Assembly: GCA_947561395.2 (NCBI GenBank)
Contig: OX387187.1
Span: 18,581,829 to 18,645,828 of the forward strand
From: Buxus sempervirens
Lineage: Eukaryota > Streptophyta > Magnoliopsida > Buxales > Buxaceae
Reading direction: 5' to 3'
Length of the DNA stretch: 64,000 nucleotides
Numbering within the stretch: position 1 is the first letter of the stretch; the number at the start of each line of letters is the position of its first letter. Under the pieces are notes generated by a model that was given only the letters and a program-made list of their open reading frames with translations, searched no databases and was not told the DNA's origin. The position numbers were made by a program, and so were the translations under genes. Of this stretch, positions 9,750 to 21,622 are shown piece by piece.

Positions 9750-9832
9750 CTACTCCACGTAATAGTCCTCCACTCTATACTCCGGGTAATCACCAACAAT
9801 ATCTACCCTCTGAGTATCATCCTCTCCAAGAG
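9750..9832 (-). CDS. Q terminal exon: peptide ending VEDYYVE-stop
   Basis: 80 nt from the presumptive acceptor (AG now AA, 9834-9833) to TAG (9752-9750), open from codon position 2. Acidic, with Glu-Tyr-Arg-Val-Glu-Asp-Tyr-Tyr-Val-Glu at the end. The stop codon shares a base with the TSD of Z. Confidence 0.45.
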
Positions 9833-10158
9833 TTGAAAACAAAACAAAACCAAATGAGATACAAATATCCCAGCAAGTAGCACATGCATGCCCAAATACA
9901 GTTTATACAGCTCTAAAACATGAATCAGTTATAAAACATATAAATTGTGACGATAACACAATTAATCTGAGTAATCCATCCATAAACCAAATCAAAAGAA
10001 TCTCAAATAATCCAGTATGTAAATCATATCAGTAATATAGATACCAAATCAATTTGTCATAGTTAGGACTCCTGAAATTTGACTACTTTGAAAGGTTAAG
10101 ACCCAGCTCCAAAAAATCCAGTCTAAGAACAACTGCAACATATCCGGTACCAATGTCA

Positions 10159-10436
10159 TTACCCTCATGGTGAAAATATACAAGACCTCACCTTCATGGT
10201 GGAAACGAAGTTGTTGTAGCACATTCTCTCATGGAAGGCCTCTCCATCATGGAGGAAACGTATTATGGAGACTAGACTTAATCCAAACAAAAATAGACAG
10301 ACTTCACTTACTAGCTAAAGTATAGATCCATAACAAGCTAAGCCCAAAATAGCTTAAAAGAAAACCAACATATAAATCAATTGTACTCAACATATAATCA
10401 TGGGTCAATTATGATCAAATCCACTCCATCATGGAG
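10159..10436. repeat. Array of short hairpins with YTCAT/ATCAT loops in Q
   Basis: At least five small hairpins keep a 5-nt loop ending TCAT while their stems change. They are TTACC/GGTGA (10159-10173), TCACC/GGTGG (10188-10202), TTCT/GGAA (10224-10236), TCTCC/GGAGG (10241-10255) and CTCC/GGAG (10424-10436), allowing G-T pairs. They lie about 320-600 nt upstream of the acceptor, in the intron, like the 13-nt-loop arrays of W, P1 and Z. Confidence 0.6.
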
Positions 10437-10645
10437 AATCTCAAATACATTCCCTTAAGGCGAATTTTAATAACCAAAATAGTATTAATATCAACTCCAT
10501 CGTGAGATAAAACAAATAATCCAAATCTATAAGAATAATTCACAATCCACCAAAACCAATGCAAATTTTTCAATCAAACCAAAGTAATACAAAATAGAGC
10601 TCAAATCACCATTATCTCAAATCTGATCAGAATTGTTTTCTCAAA

Positions 10646-12745
10646 GGTTTAACCTAAACATACACGTTTGTATTCTCGCTTGTATTCGACAACAGCCGCA
10701 AGCGACAAACCAAGCCGAGCGACTGAGGAAGAAGAAGAAGGAGGAAGAAAGGACTGGGTTTTGTGTTCTTCATCGTCCAGGGTATTGCTGGGTGATAGAG
10801 AATCATTGTTTAAAGAAGAGAAGGAGAAACTACGCACGAAAGATGTAGGTGACATTGTTTTCATTCGTTTTTGGTATTTACGTTCGTTTAATTGCAAAAG
10901 CATGTTTTTATGAGATATATTGATGTATTTAGTTTGATAACAATGTTATAAGTATGTTAGAATGATATTGGACAAGAAAAATCACGTTTTGAAACTGTTT
11001 CTGTTCGTTTTTGGGAGGCCGTAAACCTCGACTGTGCTCGGCGATCCTCGGCACTAGTTATAAATCTTAGACCGCCGAAGACCGCTGGAAGACTTATCGT
11101 CGGCGACCTGTTTTGCACTACCGCTAACCACAGACCGCTGAGGCAATCCTGAGCGATCCTAGGCGCTCTGTGCAGAATTTGCAGATTTGCATAATTTCGA
11201 ACCTGATTTAATTCCAAACTATTTTTAGACAATTTTAATGATTAATTAGGATGTTTTAAGACCAAAATAAATTATCTAATTCCCTGTTTTACAAAAAAAT
11301 AAACTAGGAAGATATTTAGGACATTAGTTGCCAAACTTTGAAAGTAATTGAGAAATCTAGTTTTTGGAAAACCTAACTATTATTTAATTACTAGAACATC
11401 TTTTAAACTACACTATAAACCAGAAAACTTCATAAAGAGAATTCAGAACTCAAATGACCCGAATATTGAAGTAATTGACAGATTTAACCTTTATATGCCG
11501 CTAGGCACCAACCCTTATAGAAATATTATATTTTAGGGAATTTTGGAGTCTAGTGGGCATATCTGGTTATGGATCCATAGTTGTTGCTAGATAGCTGAGG
11601 GATATGTCATTTGGGTTAAGTTTCTCCCTTGTGTGACGCGCTTCCTTTGCAAGTTAGTTTGTCTGGGAAGGTCCTATGTCTGGAGGGACACCCCGGTGAG
11701 CTGCTGGTGATTCCCTGTACATGTGGATACGCGACCATCTCCATGTACTGATTCTGGTGCTGCATACTGGTGGTACATGCCAACTCTGATGGGTACGTGT
11801 GCAATAAGTCAGTGACTACAGCTCTTGTCTAAGTTGCGCTGCATGGGACTTGAGTATCATTAGTAGCATTGCTTCTAAGCCACACAGTAGTATAGCGATT
11901 GGTTGAGAATCATCTCAAAAGGTTTATCTATCTTTATGAGTCCTACAATGACACTGAAATCACAAACACTTATTATTATTGTATACATGCTGGAGGCATG
12001 TGATTGAGATATTGATCGGATGTGACTGTTTAGTGCATCCTAGCAAAGCATGAATTATGTTATTGATTTTGATATTGGATTCTTATAATAGAACTTGCTG
12101 AAATTCATCTCTAGAACTGTTTATCATACTGTTTTGTATTCATGAATGATACGAATGATTATAGGAGCCTGATTAGTCGATATTGCTTAATCGTGCATGA
12201 ACTGTTATTTTATTTATAATAACTGTTTAATCATGCATGTATTACCTACTAGGATATTCGAATCTCACCCTACTTTTATTTCATTTTTCAGCTGATACGT
12301 GAGAGGGGGATCATAGTAATTTCCAGGGAGAGGTAGCTGGGTATTTACCGGAGGATTACTTTTATCTGGATATTGTCTGAGGTGGAGGATTGTTATAGAC
12401 TTAGTTATATTTGATAGACTATTATTCATTTGGATTGATGTACTAGATAGATGAGAGAGATAGTAACCATTTTATTTTACCAGACTTTGATATTAATGTT
12501 GATGATTAACTTTAATGTTTATTTGAGGATTTTAGACTACACTTCCACACATACTTGTTTCCACACTCTGATAGTATAATAAAGTGAATGGATTATTTAA
12601 TTCTATTGTTTGGTATATTATTGATGATGTATATGATATGGGCCAGTAACACCTCGGATTTGGTTGTTGAACTAAATTCAGGTTGTTACAGTAGCGAACC
12701 GGGTTCGGGTCGGGTGCCGGTTTGCACTGACCCGGGTTCGGAACA
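10646..12745 (+). mobile_element. Y2: truncated LTR, same family as Y (35299-37671)
   Basis: The reverse complement of Y aligns over nearly the whole length: donor region GAT|GTAGGTGAC at 10844, GC word cluster at 11010-11175, the 11616-11804 block and acceptor at 12291. The right end is ...GGGTTCGGAACA, a variant of the Y terminus. The left terminus (U3 with TATA, about 230 bp in Y) is missing. Y2 abuts a 5' LTR stub of the large X element, about 3.3 kb of which is also missing, so one deletion may have removed both. Confidence 0.75.
12292..12380 (+). pseudogene. Y2 terminal exon, broken by in-frame TGA
   Basis: After the acceptor TCATTTTTCAG the frame starting at codon position 2 runs 86 nt to TGA (12378-12380), the same length as in Y. 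Its fourth codon position has TGA where Y has CGC, so the peptide is interrupted early. The end reads Pro-Glu-Asp-Tyr-Phe-Tyr-Leu before three more residues. Confidence 0.5.
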
Positions 12746-13076
12746 CACCACTTTGGCGGTCCCACCAGACTTAACCTAGTTGAATGCTGGATTAGGAATC
12801 GGGTGAGTGGGATACCGAGTTGACTCAGAACCAGGAAAACCTATGGGACCCGTCATTTGACGGGGCGGACCAGGGTGTCTACGGACTTCTCCAGACCGTA
12901 ACCGAAAGCTTGCTTAGAATCTCTAGCCGCAGACCAAGCCTTAATAGACAAACTTAGGCACCCAAGTGTCTGCCTGCAACCCATCAGGCAGTGGCGACTC
13001 CATCCTTCCCATTTTACCCATCCGGAGGCACGCAAATCCGTGCTCCCCGCCGTGCCGCGATTTCACCCCGCGCATA
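12746..13076 (+). mobile_element. 5' LTR stub of the X retrotransposon
   Basis: Matches the last 330 bp of the 3' LTR (30720-31050). It ends GCGCATA, one base changed from the family end GCGCACA, three bases before the primer binding site. The upstream 3.3 kb expected for this LTR is absent and Y2 takes its place. Confidence 0.8.
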
Positions 13077-13079
13077 GCT

Positions 13080-13097
13080 TGGCAACTCTACTGGGGA
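13080..13097 (+). promoter_or_regulatory. Primer binding site, tRNA-Arg type
   Basis: TGGCAACTCTACTGGGGA resembles the complement of the 3' end of plant tRNA-Arg (TGGCGACTCCGCTGGGGA from general knowledge), with three mismatches. It lies three bases after the LTR. It fixes the element's orientation as +. Confidence 0.7.
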
Positions 13098-15394
13098 CTT
13101 TCAACCCAATAGAACCCCTGGTTAAAATGAGTCAATATAAGGAGGGATCTAGTTGGTTATAGGATTGTTTACTGTCTTGACTTAAGTAAGGCGTAGAATA
13201 TGCGTAACTACGTGTTTTGGAGAGTCCTATCGAAAGGACGAGATAATTGCCTAAGGAAAGTGGAATTTAAATGGTCCCCTGCGACCCTCCACTTACTTGG
13301 GGACTCTCCCAGAACCTCGTATTGCGTGCCAATTCTGCACCTTACTATACGAGACGGTGAAAACTCCCTTATAAATGAAATCCAGACGAAACTCACCCGA
13401 TTAGACACAGCAAGCAGCCCAACTGCACACACGGGCACGCCACCACACCGTGGATGGATTTTCGTCTCCAGTTGCTTGTAATAAACTGCGTAGGGTGACA
13501 CGTACGAAGGAGGCTGCGTGAATGATCTGACCCTGAATGAATGAGTGAAATGCGGATAGTGCTCTTCTCATCCAAAACTTAGACCTCTCTAGCAGCCACC
13601 CTTCTGATTCCTATGAACTGACTTTTCGGATCGTATTAGCACCTACGCTCACGTGGCTTGCCGGGGAAAGCAAGGTAAACCCATCTCCCCAGTTTTCTGG
13701 AGTCCATTAGTGCCACAGGTTTCTTGCCGTGGTACGCGAGGATCCAATACTGGTCCAAACCCTTGTAGGCGTATGTCTCGAGCTGGGTATCCTTCCCCAC
13801 CTAACGCTTCTGAATAAACCACGCTTGTGATTGTGATTGTGATGTGAATGATGAATACAAGAGGAGTAAAATCAATGTAAAACCCAAGAGTCCATCAGGG
13901 GCAACAACCCCAGCTTTTTGCATCAAATGGAGTAAACCCTAGATCATGGGCTGCCTTAATTCAGAAAGCTAACCCAACTTTGATCAGGGGAACCACCCCC
14001 GATCCATACATCGAGTCCTGTAAGCCGTGGGCCTTGACCCATTGAGTCCACTGGAAGCACCTTGAGTCCCGATCAACCTTTTTGAACAAATGAAAGCCGG
14101 CCAGATCAGACAATCAAATGAAAGCAAGCCAGATCAAAGCAAGGGCAGGAAACCCTAGATCTAGGAATTTTAGCTTACCCGACTTGGAAGCAACTTGTAC
14201 CCTTCTTTTGGGCTCTCGACAGCTCTAAAGATGAATTCTTTGCAGCTTTTGTGAATATCATGTAAATTTTGCCCTCGCTGGCAAGTTGTAAGTTTCACTG
14301 TGGTCCGACACCAACAAGCAGATGAAAGACAAGAGGCTGGTTAGGACTTGGACGTGCTTCCTTACACAAGTATGTCTAGGAGTCGTGCCTTGATAGGCAC
14401 CAACCTTCTTTAGGGCTGTGCACACACTTTTGGGTGTTTTTGATACTTGTTTGTTAACATAGACTTTCAGGATGGTAATAGTACTTAACTTTACTTGTGT
14501 ATATGCTTATTTACAAATTAAGTGCACGCATTTCGAGGTCACTTGCACAAATGTTTTTGGCCAAACAGCTTTCAAAGATGCACAAAAAGAATTTCCAAAA
14601 CCTAAATCGCCTTCGGGTGTACATCAAATCGCCTTCAGGCATACATCAAATCGCCTCCGGGCGTACATTAAATCGCCTCCAGGCATACATCAAATCGCCT
14701 TCGGGCACACATCAAATCGCCTCCAAGCGTACATCAAAGTTGCTTTTTCAAAGCACACAATAAAGTGGCCTCCGGGCCTACATTGAATTGTTTTCCACCA
14801 CATAAACACCGTCTCTTGTGATGCGCAATAAATCGTCATCTGTGGTATATTGAGCTAGCCATAATAGATGAAATCAAATCGCCTATCTTGTGGCATACAT
14901 TCTCCATGCCATTCGGGGCACGATGCGAGCTGTCCAGAATGCCTTTCCTGATTTTTATAATTCACTTGCCACTACATGATTCAAAGGATTTTACAATCGA
15001 TGTTGATCAAGGCACGGATTTTGAGGTTTAGTCCTCGCAACAGGTTTTTCAAGGATTTCTACTCATAAAGCACATGTTGCACAATTTTCGAAAACCGTCA
15101 GATACAACATGGTCTCCAGAGTTTCAGATCTCTGAAAGACCATGTTACAAGGTTTTAAACTTCACAAATCTTAGGAGTTTTTTGGTCAGCCGGGGCACTG
15201 TCACACTCTCTTTGTAGTGTTGTTTTGTCAGGTCGTGATTTTCATGCATGAACCACCTTGTATTTGTTTTGCCAATCATGGCACAAGAGCACCACTCATG
15301 GTGTAATGATCTCGTCACACACGACACCCCGTTCATAATTAGAGTAGGGACTGATCAAGATTTTTGATAACAAGGAACTCCATCAACAATCAGC
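13098..15394 (+). other. Leader region of the X retrotransposon, no gene seen
   Basis: About 2.3 kb between PBS and gag with no ORF of convincing quality. The only structure I see is the 24-bp tandem array at 14600-14790 and short direct repeats. Long leaders are usual in Tat/Ogre elements. Confidence 0.5.
14600..14790 (+). repeat. 24-bp tandem array (AAATCGCCTYCGGGC)
   Basis: Seven or so units of about 24 bp: AAATCGCCTTCGGGTGTACATC and variants with TCAGGCATA, CCGGGCGTA and CCAAGCGTA. It translates as a repeating peptide in two frames, which is a by-product of the repeat. It shares the GCCTCC/GGCGACTCC flavour of the larger 3' array. Confidence 0.75.
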
Positions 15395-16183
15395 ATGGAC
15401 CGTACCTCAGGGACAAATCATGATATAGCCCAGCAAATAACCAGCATAGTGGCCTCTCTACAGAGCCTACTACGGACAATAACAATCAAGGAAGAAACGA
15501 TGAACAAATGCTGGGAAGCGTTAAGGGAAGAAAATTTTGAGCTGCGATCCCGAGTAAGGATTCTTGAAGAAGAAATTGAAAGCATGAACGGAAAGAGACC
15601 CTTGAACAGAAAAGAAGTGAGCCTCCCACCCACATTAGCAAATTGTCGGATGCGAAAGGAGAAAGGGAAAGCCGTCGCGGTAGATGTTCTCCACCTCACG
15701 AAGAAGTTAAATATCTACCGTGGCAAAAGGCAACATGGCAGAATGATGGATCATTCGGAGGGTCCCCCAAGGAGAACAAAAGAAGAAATGGAGGCTAGAA
15801 TGATGAGGGTTTTTACCCCACTACCATATACACCGGTGGAGTTACTACCGACGCTGTTGAAGGAGGGGTATGTACAGATTAAGCCCCCGAACCCTTGGTT
15901 GGTTAATGCCAGAAGCTACAACGCCGCAGAACGATGCGAGTACCATTCTGGTGCTCCAAGGCACCACACAAGCCGATGTTGGGATCTACGGCATGACATT
16001 CAAGATCTGATAGATCAAGGATTCTTGAAGGAACTGCTCGAGAAGCCAAGGTCCATCGAAGGACGAAACATCTCTGACATGTTAGCACAGATTCGGACAT
16101 CCGAACCAGCCATCTCCCCGCAAAAAGGAGAAGATGATGATGAGGAGAGCACTCAAAAGCTACCTCCCATGGCATGCAACTAA
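15395..16183 (+). CDS. gag-like protein, Tat/Ogre lineage
   Basis: 262 codons from an ATG 2.3 kb after the PBS. Residues about 31-65 form a charged heptad-type coiled coil (LREENFELRSRVRILEEEIE). Residues 140-157 (FTPLPYTPVELLPTLLKEG) and 181-207 (CEYH-SGAPRHHTSRC then a Leu/Ile-rich helix ending LIDQG) match the C-terminal part of gag in Tat/Ogre elements, where a CX2HX10C-like cluster (Cys181, His184, Cys195) resembles a degenerate zinc finger. The tail is acidic (GEDDDEES). The usual larger gag N-terminal region and any fused protease are absent. The frame is intact, which is striking given the age of the element. Likely role: particle or RNA binding, perhaps as partner of an autonomous relative (inference). 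Confidence 0.75.
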   Translation: MDRTSGTNHDIAQQITSIVASLQSLLRTITIKEETMNKCWEALREENFELRSRVRILEEEIESMNGKRPLNRKEVSLPPTLANCRMRKEKGKAVAVDVLHLTKKLNIYRGKRQHGRMMDHSEGPPRRTKEEMEARMMRVFTPLPYTPVELLPTLLKEGYVQIKPPNPWLVNARSYNAAERCEYHSGAPRHHTSRCWDLRHDIQDLIDQGFLKELLEKPRSIEGRNISDMLAQIRTSEPAISPQKGEDDDEESTQKLPPMACN

Positions 16184-18289
16184 ATTCCAAGAACGCCGAT
16201 CTGTGTCGGCCACTCCTTGCATAGTTTGCTGCTCTTTTTGTTTATTTGTTCTTTTTCATTTCAATTCTGAACTTGACAGCATATTTCTTTTTGCAAGCTT
16301 ATAAAATCTTTTTGGAAATCACTAGAGTGTTGGACCTCCCCTAAGGCATGACTGGGATCTCAGGACAAACCTGAACAATCAAATTTGACAAATAGAATGT
16401 GCCAAACAGCACAAACTGTATGGGTCTCGACATGGCCAAAAGATCACCCCGCCAGTACCGCATTTGAACCCTACCATGCCAAACACAATGGGCAAGTTGT
16501 GATATGAGAGAAAAAAGAAAGGGCAAGGTGCCTCATACCAGTCGAAGGTCACTGACATGACCCAGGATCAATGATCTCAATGAAATGATAAGAGGCCATT
16601 TTTTGGCTAAGATACTTTAAATAAATTCCGCTAGTTAAACGTGTTGAGTTTGATCATCTCATTTCTAACCCACGTTATGTCTAGCCACCCCAAACTGGGG
16701 TAAAGTAAAAAAGCAAAAGAGAAAAATCAAAATGAACAAAGAAGAAAATGGTTCTTAAGCCAGTTAATCGTGCAAAAATAATTAAGTGTTACATTCTCTG
16801 TGAAAGGATGGAAGGCCATCCTTGATCTTCTCCAAAAATCATCTGACACAAGATGAAACCCTTGCAAAACACTTTAAGCCTAAAAATTCCTTCATTAACC
16901 CTACCATGTCTTGTCTTCAAAACTGGGGCACGAAGCTTCGTGCAATTGGAGACACAAAAAGGATGAAAGTGAAGATAGGGCAAAGCGAAAAGCACCCTAA
17001 GAACAAAGGGGGCAGAAAGGAGGAATGGGGAGAACCCCAGAAAGCAAGAATTTGAAGAAAGGACTGGGGCAATCCCTCGAAAGAAAACAAAAGCCAAGGC
17101 AAACCCCGAGAGCAAGAATCAAGAATTGGGGCAAAAGACCCAAGAAAGAAGGGAAAGAAAGAAAAGAACAAAGATGGAAAAAGGAGAGGAAGTTAATCAA
17201 AGTTGAATGTAAAGTTGCAGGAACAAAGGTGAAGCAAGCCCTAACAAAAAAGGTGGACAGGACATGGCTCTTACCCCATTCATCAATTTTGAGCCTTCAT
17301 ATCATTTCTTCTGGACCCTTGAACCCAGCCTACAGTTCGTCCTACTGTGAAGCCCTTTCTGATTACAGAGAATGTAACACTGAATCTTGGACAAACTGGC
17401 AATGACAGAACCAAAAAAAATATATATAGAGAAGAACTTTGGCTAGACATAATGGTTACCCATAGAGTGAAGCTATATAGGGTTTGAGCCTGTTTATCCT
17501 TCATTTCTAAACACTGGAACCAAAGCCTACATTTCGTCCTATTGATATGTCCTCTCTGATCATTGGATCATGATTCGTGGAAACTGACAGGGCCCTCGGA
17601 TTGGGGCAAGGCACCTAACCCGAATGAGGGAGCCAATGAGAAAAACCATTTCACAACCCCTAACCAAGGGTGGGAAAAAGAAAAAAGAGAGAAAATCAAA
17701 GAAAAGCCGAGGTGGGGAAGTGCCAAAGAAACCCCCCCTGAACCAAAACAATCCCCCTTACTTCTACCTGGGGCATGCTATTGAAGGCAAAAAAAAAGTG
17801 TTGAGACCCTTACAGGGAGTGCTGGGAGGCATAACTTCCTAAGTCTAAATGAGAGTGTCAGGTAACTAACCCAAAGATCACTGGTCCTGCCAATGGACCC
17901 ACCTGAGAGGGAAAAATCCAAACACTTGAGGAATTCCCAAGAGATTTTAATCAAAGAAAAATTGCTTGAACTTGCATATAATTTTGATAAATAAATTCCA
18001 ATTGACTGAATTCTACATGAATTTTTCCAAGTACCAACCAAAACTTGAAATAGACAGATGAAGGCATCACAGCGTATCTCACACGTTGGATGGAGAAAAG
18101 AATCGTCACCATGTATTCTCACATAGGGGACGCAGAAAGAGTCATCACAGTGTATTCACACATTGGTTGACCAAGTTTGTGAAGCCAAAACCACCGGCAA
18201 AGGAGTCAGAGATTGGTGGAGGCAATTTTGAATGCAATCAAGAAAGAAAAAGAAATAACCAAGTCAGAATAAGTAATGGGCAAAGACAG
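16184..18289 (+). other. Internal region of the X element without recognisable coding
   Basis: About 2.1 kb where pol would be expected. Reading all frames I see only purine- and AAAG-rich low-complexity frames and no protease DTG/DSG, RT YxDD, RNase H or integrase zinc-finger motifs. Recurrent ACTGGGG words occur. Confidence 0.55.
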
Positions 18290-18400
18290 AATGGAGTAAG
18301 AAGCCTCCAAAATTTAAAGATAGAACGGAACAAGAAGCCTCCAAAATTTGAAAATAATGGAGCAAAGAGCCTCCAAGAATTGAAGACAGAAGGAGCAAGG
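18290..18400 (+). repeat. Start of the 34-bp tandem array, left of U2
   Basis: About three units of AAGCCTCCAAAATTTGAAGACAG type, cut by U2 inside the word GCAAGG. The array resumes at 21623. Confidence 0.8.
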
Positions 18401-18791
18401 TGTAGAACCCCGGAACCAGGTCCACCCTTATCGGGTTTACATTGGCTCCTGAGCACTAGCTTAGGGCCCAAAGTAATGAAAACTAACTTCAGAACTAACC
18501 AGATACAAAAATAACATCCTAAAATTTTTCAAAAAAACGGCTATATAACGCTTGTACATACGAGAATGGGCTAAGCCCCCAATCACAGATAATTACCTGA
18601 TAATCACAAAATAAGTAATACATCCATTCAAAAAAAACTAAACCATCTAGATATACAACAAAAATAAGCTCACTAAGTTCACACCCTCTCTCCCTCTTCC
18701 CAATTACAACATATACAATATGTACAATTTCCAAAAACATTAACATATACAACTATCCAAAAATTGACAACCACAAAAGTGCAATCCAGCC

Positions 18792-18883
18792 CTATCTAGG
18801 ATAGTAGTAATCCTCAGGGCGATAATCATCATCAGTATCACTATTTCTTCCTACTCCAGTTCGTGCTTACCCTGCAAATCTGT
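18792..18883 (-). pseudogene. U2 terminal exon, one premature stop, ends EDYYYPR-stop
   Basis: 89 nt from acceptor to TAG, open at codon position 2 except for one TAA where U has CAA. It aligns codon for codon with U, with no indel. In the last 13 codons six differ only at synonymous third positions and two change the amino acid. The terminal motif is Arg-Pro-Glu-Asp-Tyr-Tyr-Tyr-Pro-Arg. Confidence 0.55.
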
Positions 18884-20956
18884 CTGAAAACAAAACCGGT
18901 AAAAACAAAAACGCGTGAGACTAATGTCTCAGTAAGCAGCATAATGCAAGATATAAATAGTTGATGCAATTTTACATAATAAAATAACATGCTGCATATC
19001 ATACGATCAATTCCATTAAATCATGTTATGAACAATTCACATATAACGATACCATATCAAAAATAAAGTGTATAAGATTCATGAATTAGCGTGTCTGTAA
19101 ATCGGGTTAACCACCCTTAGCTGGTTTGCCACCTCACTACTCGCCTTCGAAGCCGCGCACGGTCATCATACGAGTGGAGCACCCACGTATGGGCTGGCAC
19201 GCTGCAGCTCATCGATCACACACGAAGGCCTCACCGATCCCACACGGTGGTACGCAATTAGCCAGGGGTATTAACTCGACAAGCCAACACTAATGCACTA
19301 TCTATACTGACTGTAGATCCACAACCCTTAATACTGCCTAGACGCGTATAAAAATTAATCAATCAAATAGTTTACTAAACAAACTCATAAGAATTCAACT
19401 GCCAAAAGCACAACCAAGTTCAAGTGAATCTCGCCGTTCACTTACCATTCAATCCTTAGGCTCCTTGCCTTTTGCAACTAACACGAAGCCTCAGCTTCGA
19501 TCCCAAATTACAAATCACAAATCGTTTTCCAAATCAAATCATTCACGAATAAATCGACAGTTAGTTTGAAATCATTAATTACTCTGCAAATCTAATTCTA
19601 ACTAGTTAATTGAAAACTAAACCTGATCAAATCAATAAAGAACTTGTGTATATGCTATATATCGTTAGAAATCTCTACAAGTCTAGTTTCCAACACAACA
19701 AACGGTTCATAATTCAGAGTTTCCTACAAGGAGTTATGGCTACTTTAGTACAGGTGGTTTTAAACAGCCGCGAAACTACCGGACGGAAGTCATCGAATTT
19801 TCAGAAATTTTCTTGAAATACCTCGAATTCTGATCGGTTCCAAACCACTTCCAATCAACTACAAATGTCCTAAACTAAATTTTAAACTATTGATATGAAT
19901 TTTTACGCGAAGATTACTAGCCTTCGCAAACCGCAGAAACTTTACACAGATTTAAACCAAATAAAAGAATGAGTTTACTTTTAAACTTCAAATTGTCAAT
20001 TGATCTTCTTCCTGCAATTCCATGTCATTCTTGCCACCAATAACCTCTTTGTAAACCCTCTTATCAAGCTAACAATTTCACGAAAGTGTTACGACGAATT
20101 GCTCCTGACATCCATTCAAACCTTCAACCCCCAAATCAAGATAGAAATGCTATAAAATGTCAAATTTCATAACTGAAATTTTTTTTGATTTAGATAACCA
20201 CCAGGACACTTCATGACAGTAGCATATGAACATTAAGATAAGACTCCCTAACCATCCTAACCATGCTTTAATCACCCCAAATCTCAAATAAGAATAAGAC
20301 TATTCTTTACTTCTGAAACACCTGAATACTTCCCAGCAATAAAAACCATAATCTAACAAACAACCATCTAAACCTAAATTACGATCTGAACCTAAATTAC
20401 AACCCTCATCACAACTGACAAACCATACAAACACCTGAACCTAAATTATAATTCTAAAAATAACAATCTGATCCCTAGTATACTTCAATGTCAATCAACT
20501 CAATTAAATTTTAATTCAAAGGCACAATACGATCAAAAGCACTCCAATCCAACCCAGTCATTGCATATTCTTAATAAGATTACCCCAACATGAGCACTAA
20601 CAGATTCTACATTGATTGCCTAGAACAAGCATGTTTCATTATCAACAATGTTCAACAAGGTTGGTCATCAGATTCTTTTGCAAATTAGCTTTTTAAAACA
20701 ATATACTAATCAAACAGTAAGTTACAGCAACAAAAACAACAGTAGCCCAATAAGAATCGATCAAACAGAATAGAAACAGGAATCCACAGAAACCCAACAG
20801 AATCAATCAAAACAGAAACCCAACAATAATCGAAACCCAATTGTAATCAACAGGGATCGGGCAAAATAGTCCCAACAGCAATCAATCGATCGAACAGAAA
20901 TGATAAAAAAAAACCAAACAGTAACCAATCGAACAAAAAAAAACATGCTACTTACT

Positions 20957-21300
20957 GATTTCGCAAATCCACGCCCAAACCCTCTTCTCTTCTTCCCTCT
21001 TTCTTTTCTTCTCTTCCTCCTCTGCTTCTTCTTCCTTTCTTCTCTCCCTTTCTTTTCTTCTTCTCTTTTCTCTTCTCCTTCTCTTCTGCGGCTAAACAAC
21101 TAAACGAACACCCCTTCTCTTCTTCCTCTTCTCTTCCTCTCTTTTCTCCTCCTCTTCCACTCGTTTTCCCGCTTTTTCTTTTTTTTTTTGTGTTAACCCC
21201 CAACAACGACCAAGATAGACGCCCCCTTCCGTCTTCTTCCTCCGTTCCCCTTCTCTCTGCAATTTCCTTCCTTCTTCTGCGTTTTCCTTTTTTTTTTGTC
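20957..21300 (-). promoter_or_regulatory. Purine-rich first exon of U2
   Basis: On the minus strand almost pure A/G, with many GAAGAAG and GGAAGAG words, ending at a GTAAGTAG donor. GAA-rich tracts are known exonic splicing enhancers. The same composition precedes the donors in U, V, Y and P2. Confidence 0.5.
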
Positions 21301-21622
21301 CTCCAAACCCTTGACGAGCAAACCTCGACAAGCAACCCCCAAATGAAAGAACCTCCGGTTCTTTCACTTTGTGTAAGCCACTTAATTTGGCTTGGTTCAT
21401 TGAGATGGAACCGACCCAACCCATTCAACCGAAATAATTTTAACCCTTTAACCCATTAAACGACTAAACCCCCTAAATCTCTAAATTAAATACTCAATTA
21501 AACCATCCAACCCCTAAATCGCTTTAATAAGCTAAACCCAATTGGATTTTTTTTCCAATTAATCTAAATCTTTATTTGCTCTTATTTACAATTCTTAAAA
21601 TTCCAAATTCCAGGGTTTTACA

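Larger units (their letters stand above)
9746..10645 (-). mobile_element. Q: LTR fragment, EDYYYP-type superfamily
   Basis: Reads leftward. It carries an acceptor mutated to GTTTTCAA next to 9832, a terminal exon ending 9750, and the shared word pattern AGATACAAATATCCCAGCAAGTAGCACATGCATG just upstream (compare W 2172 and Y 35790). Its right end meets Y2 around 10645-10650. The pentamer AGGTT at 10645-10649 recurs at 31051-31055, where P2 begins, so Q and P2 may be the two halves of one LTR opened by the insertion of the large element between them. Confidence 0.5.
18401..21622 (-). mobile_element. U2: solo LTR of EDYYYP-type superfamily, TSD CAAGG
   Basis: Exact TSD caagg (18396-18400, 21623-21627), 3222 bp. 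On the minus strand it runs TGTAAAACCCTGG...CCGGGGTTCTACA. It has a very long GA-rich exon 1 (minus strand of 20957-21300), the donor TCA|GTAAGTAGC (exon ends 20956), a 2.07-kb intron, the acceptor TTTGTTTTCAG and a terminal exon at 18792-18883. Related to U (61008-63878). It sits inside the 34-bp array. Confidence 0.88.

Noticed and set aside
10649..10913. Overlapping frames on both strands at the start of Y2
   Set aside because: Purine-rich leader exon of the LTR. No conservation with Y at protein level.
14472..14786. Two overlapping frames with repeated HQIAF/NRLRAYIK
   Set aside because: Tandem-repeat by-product.
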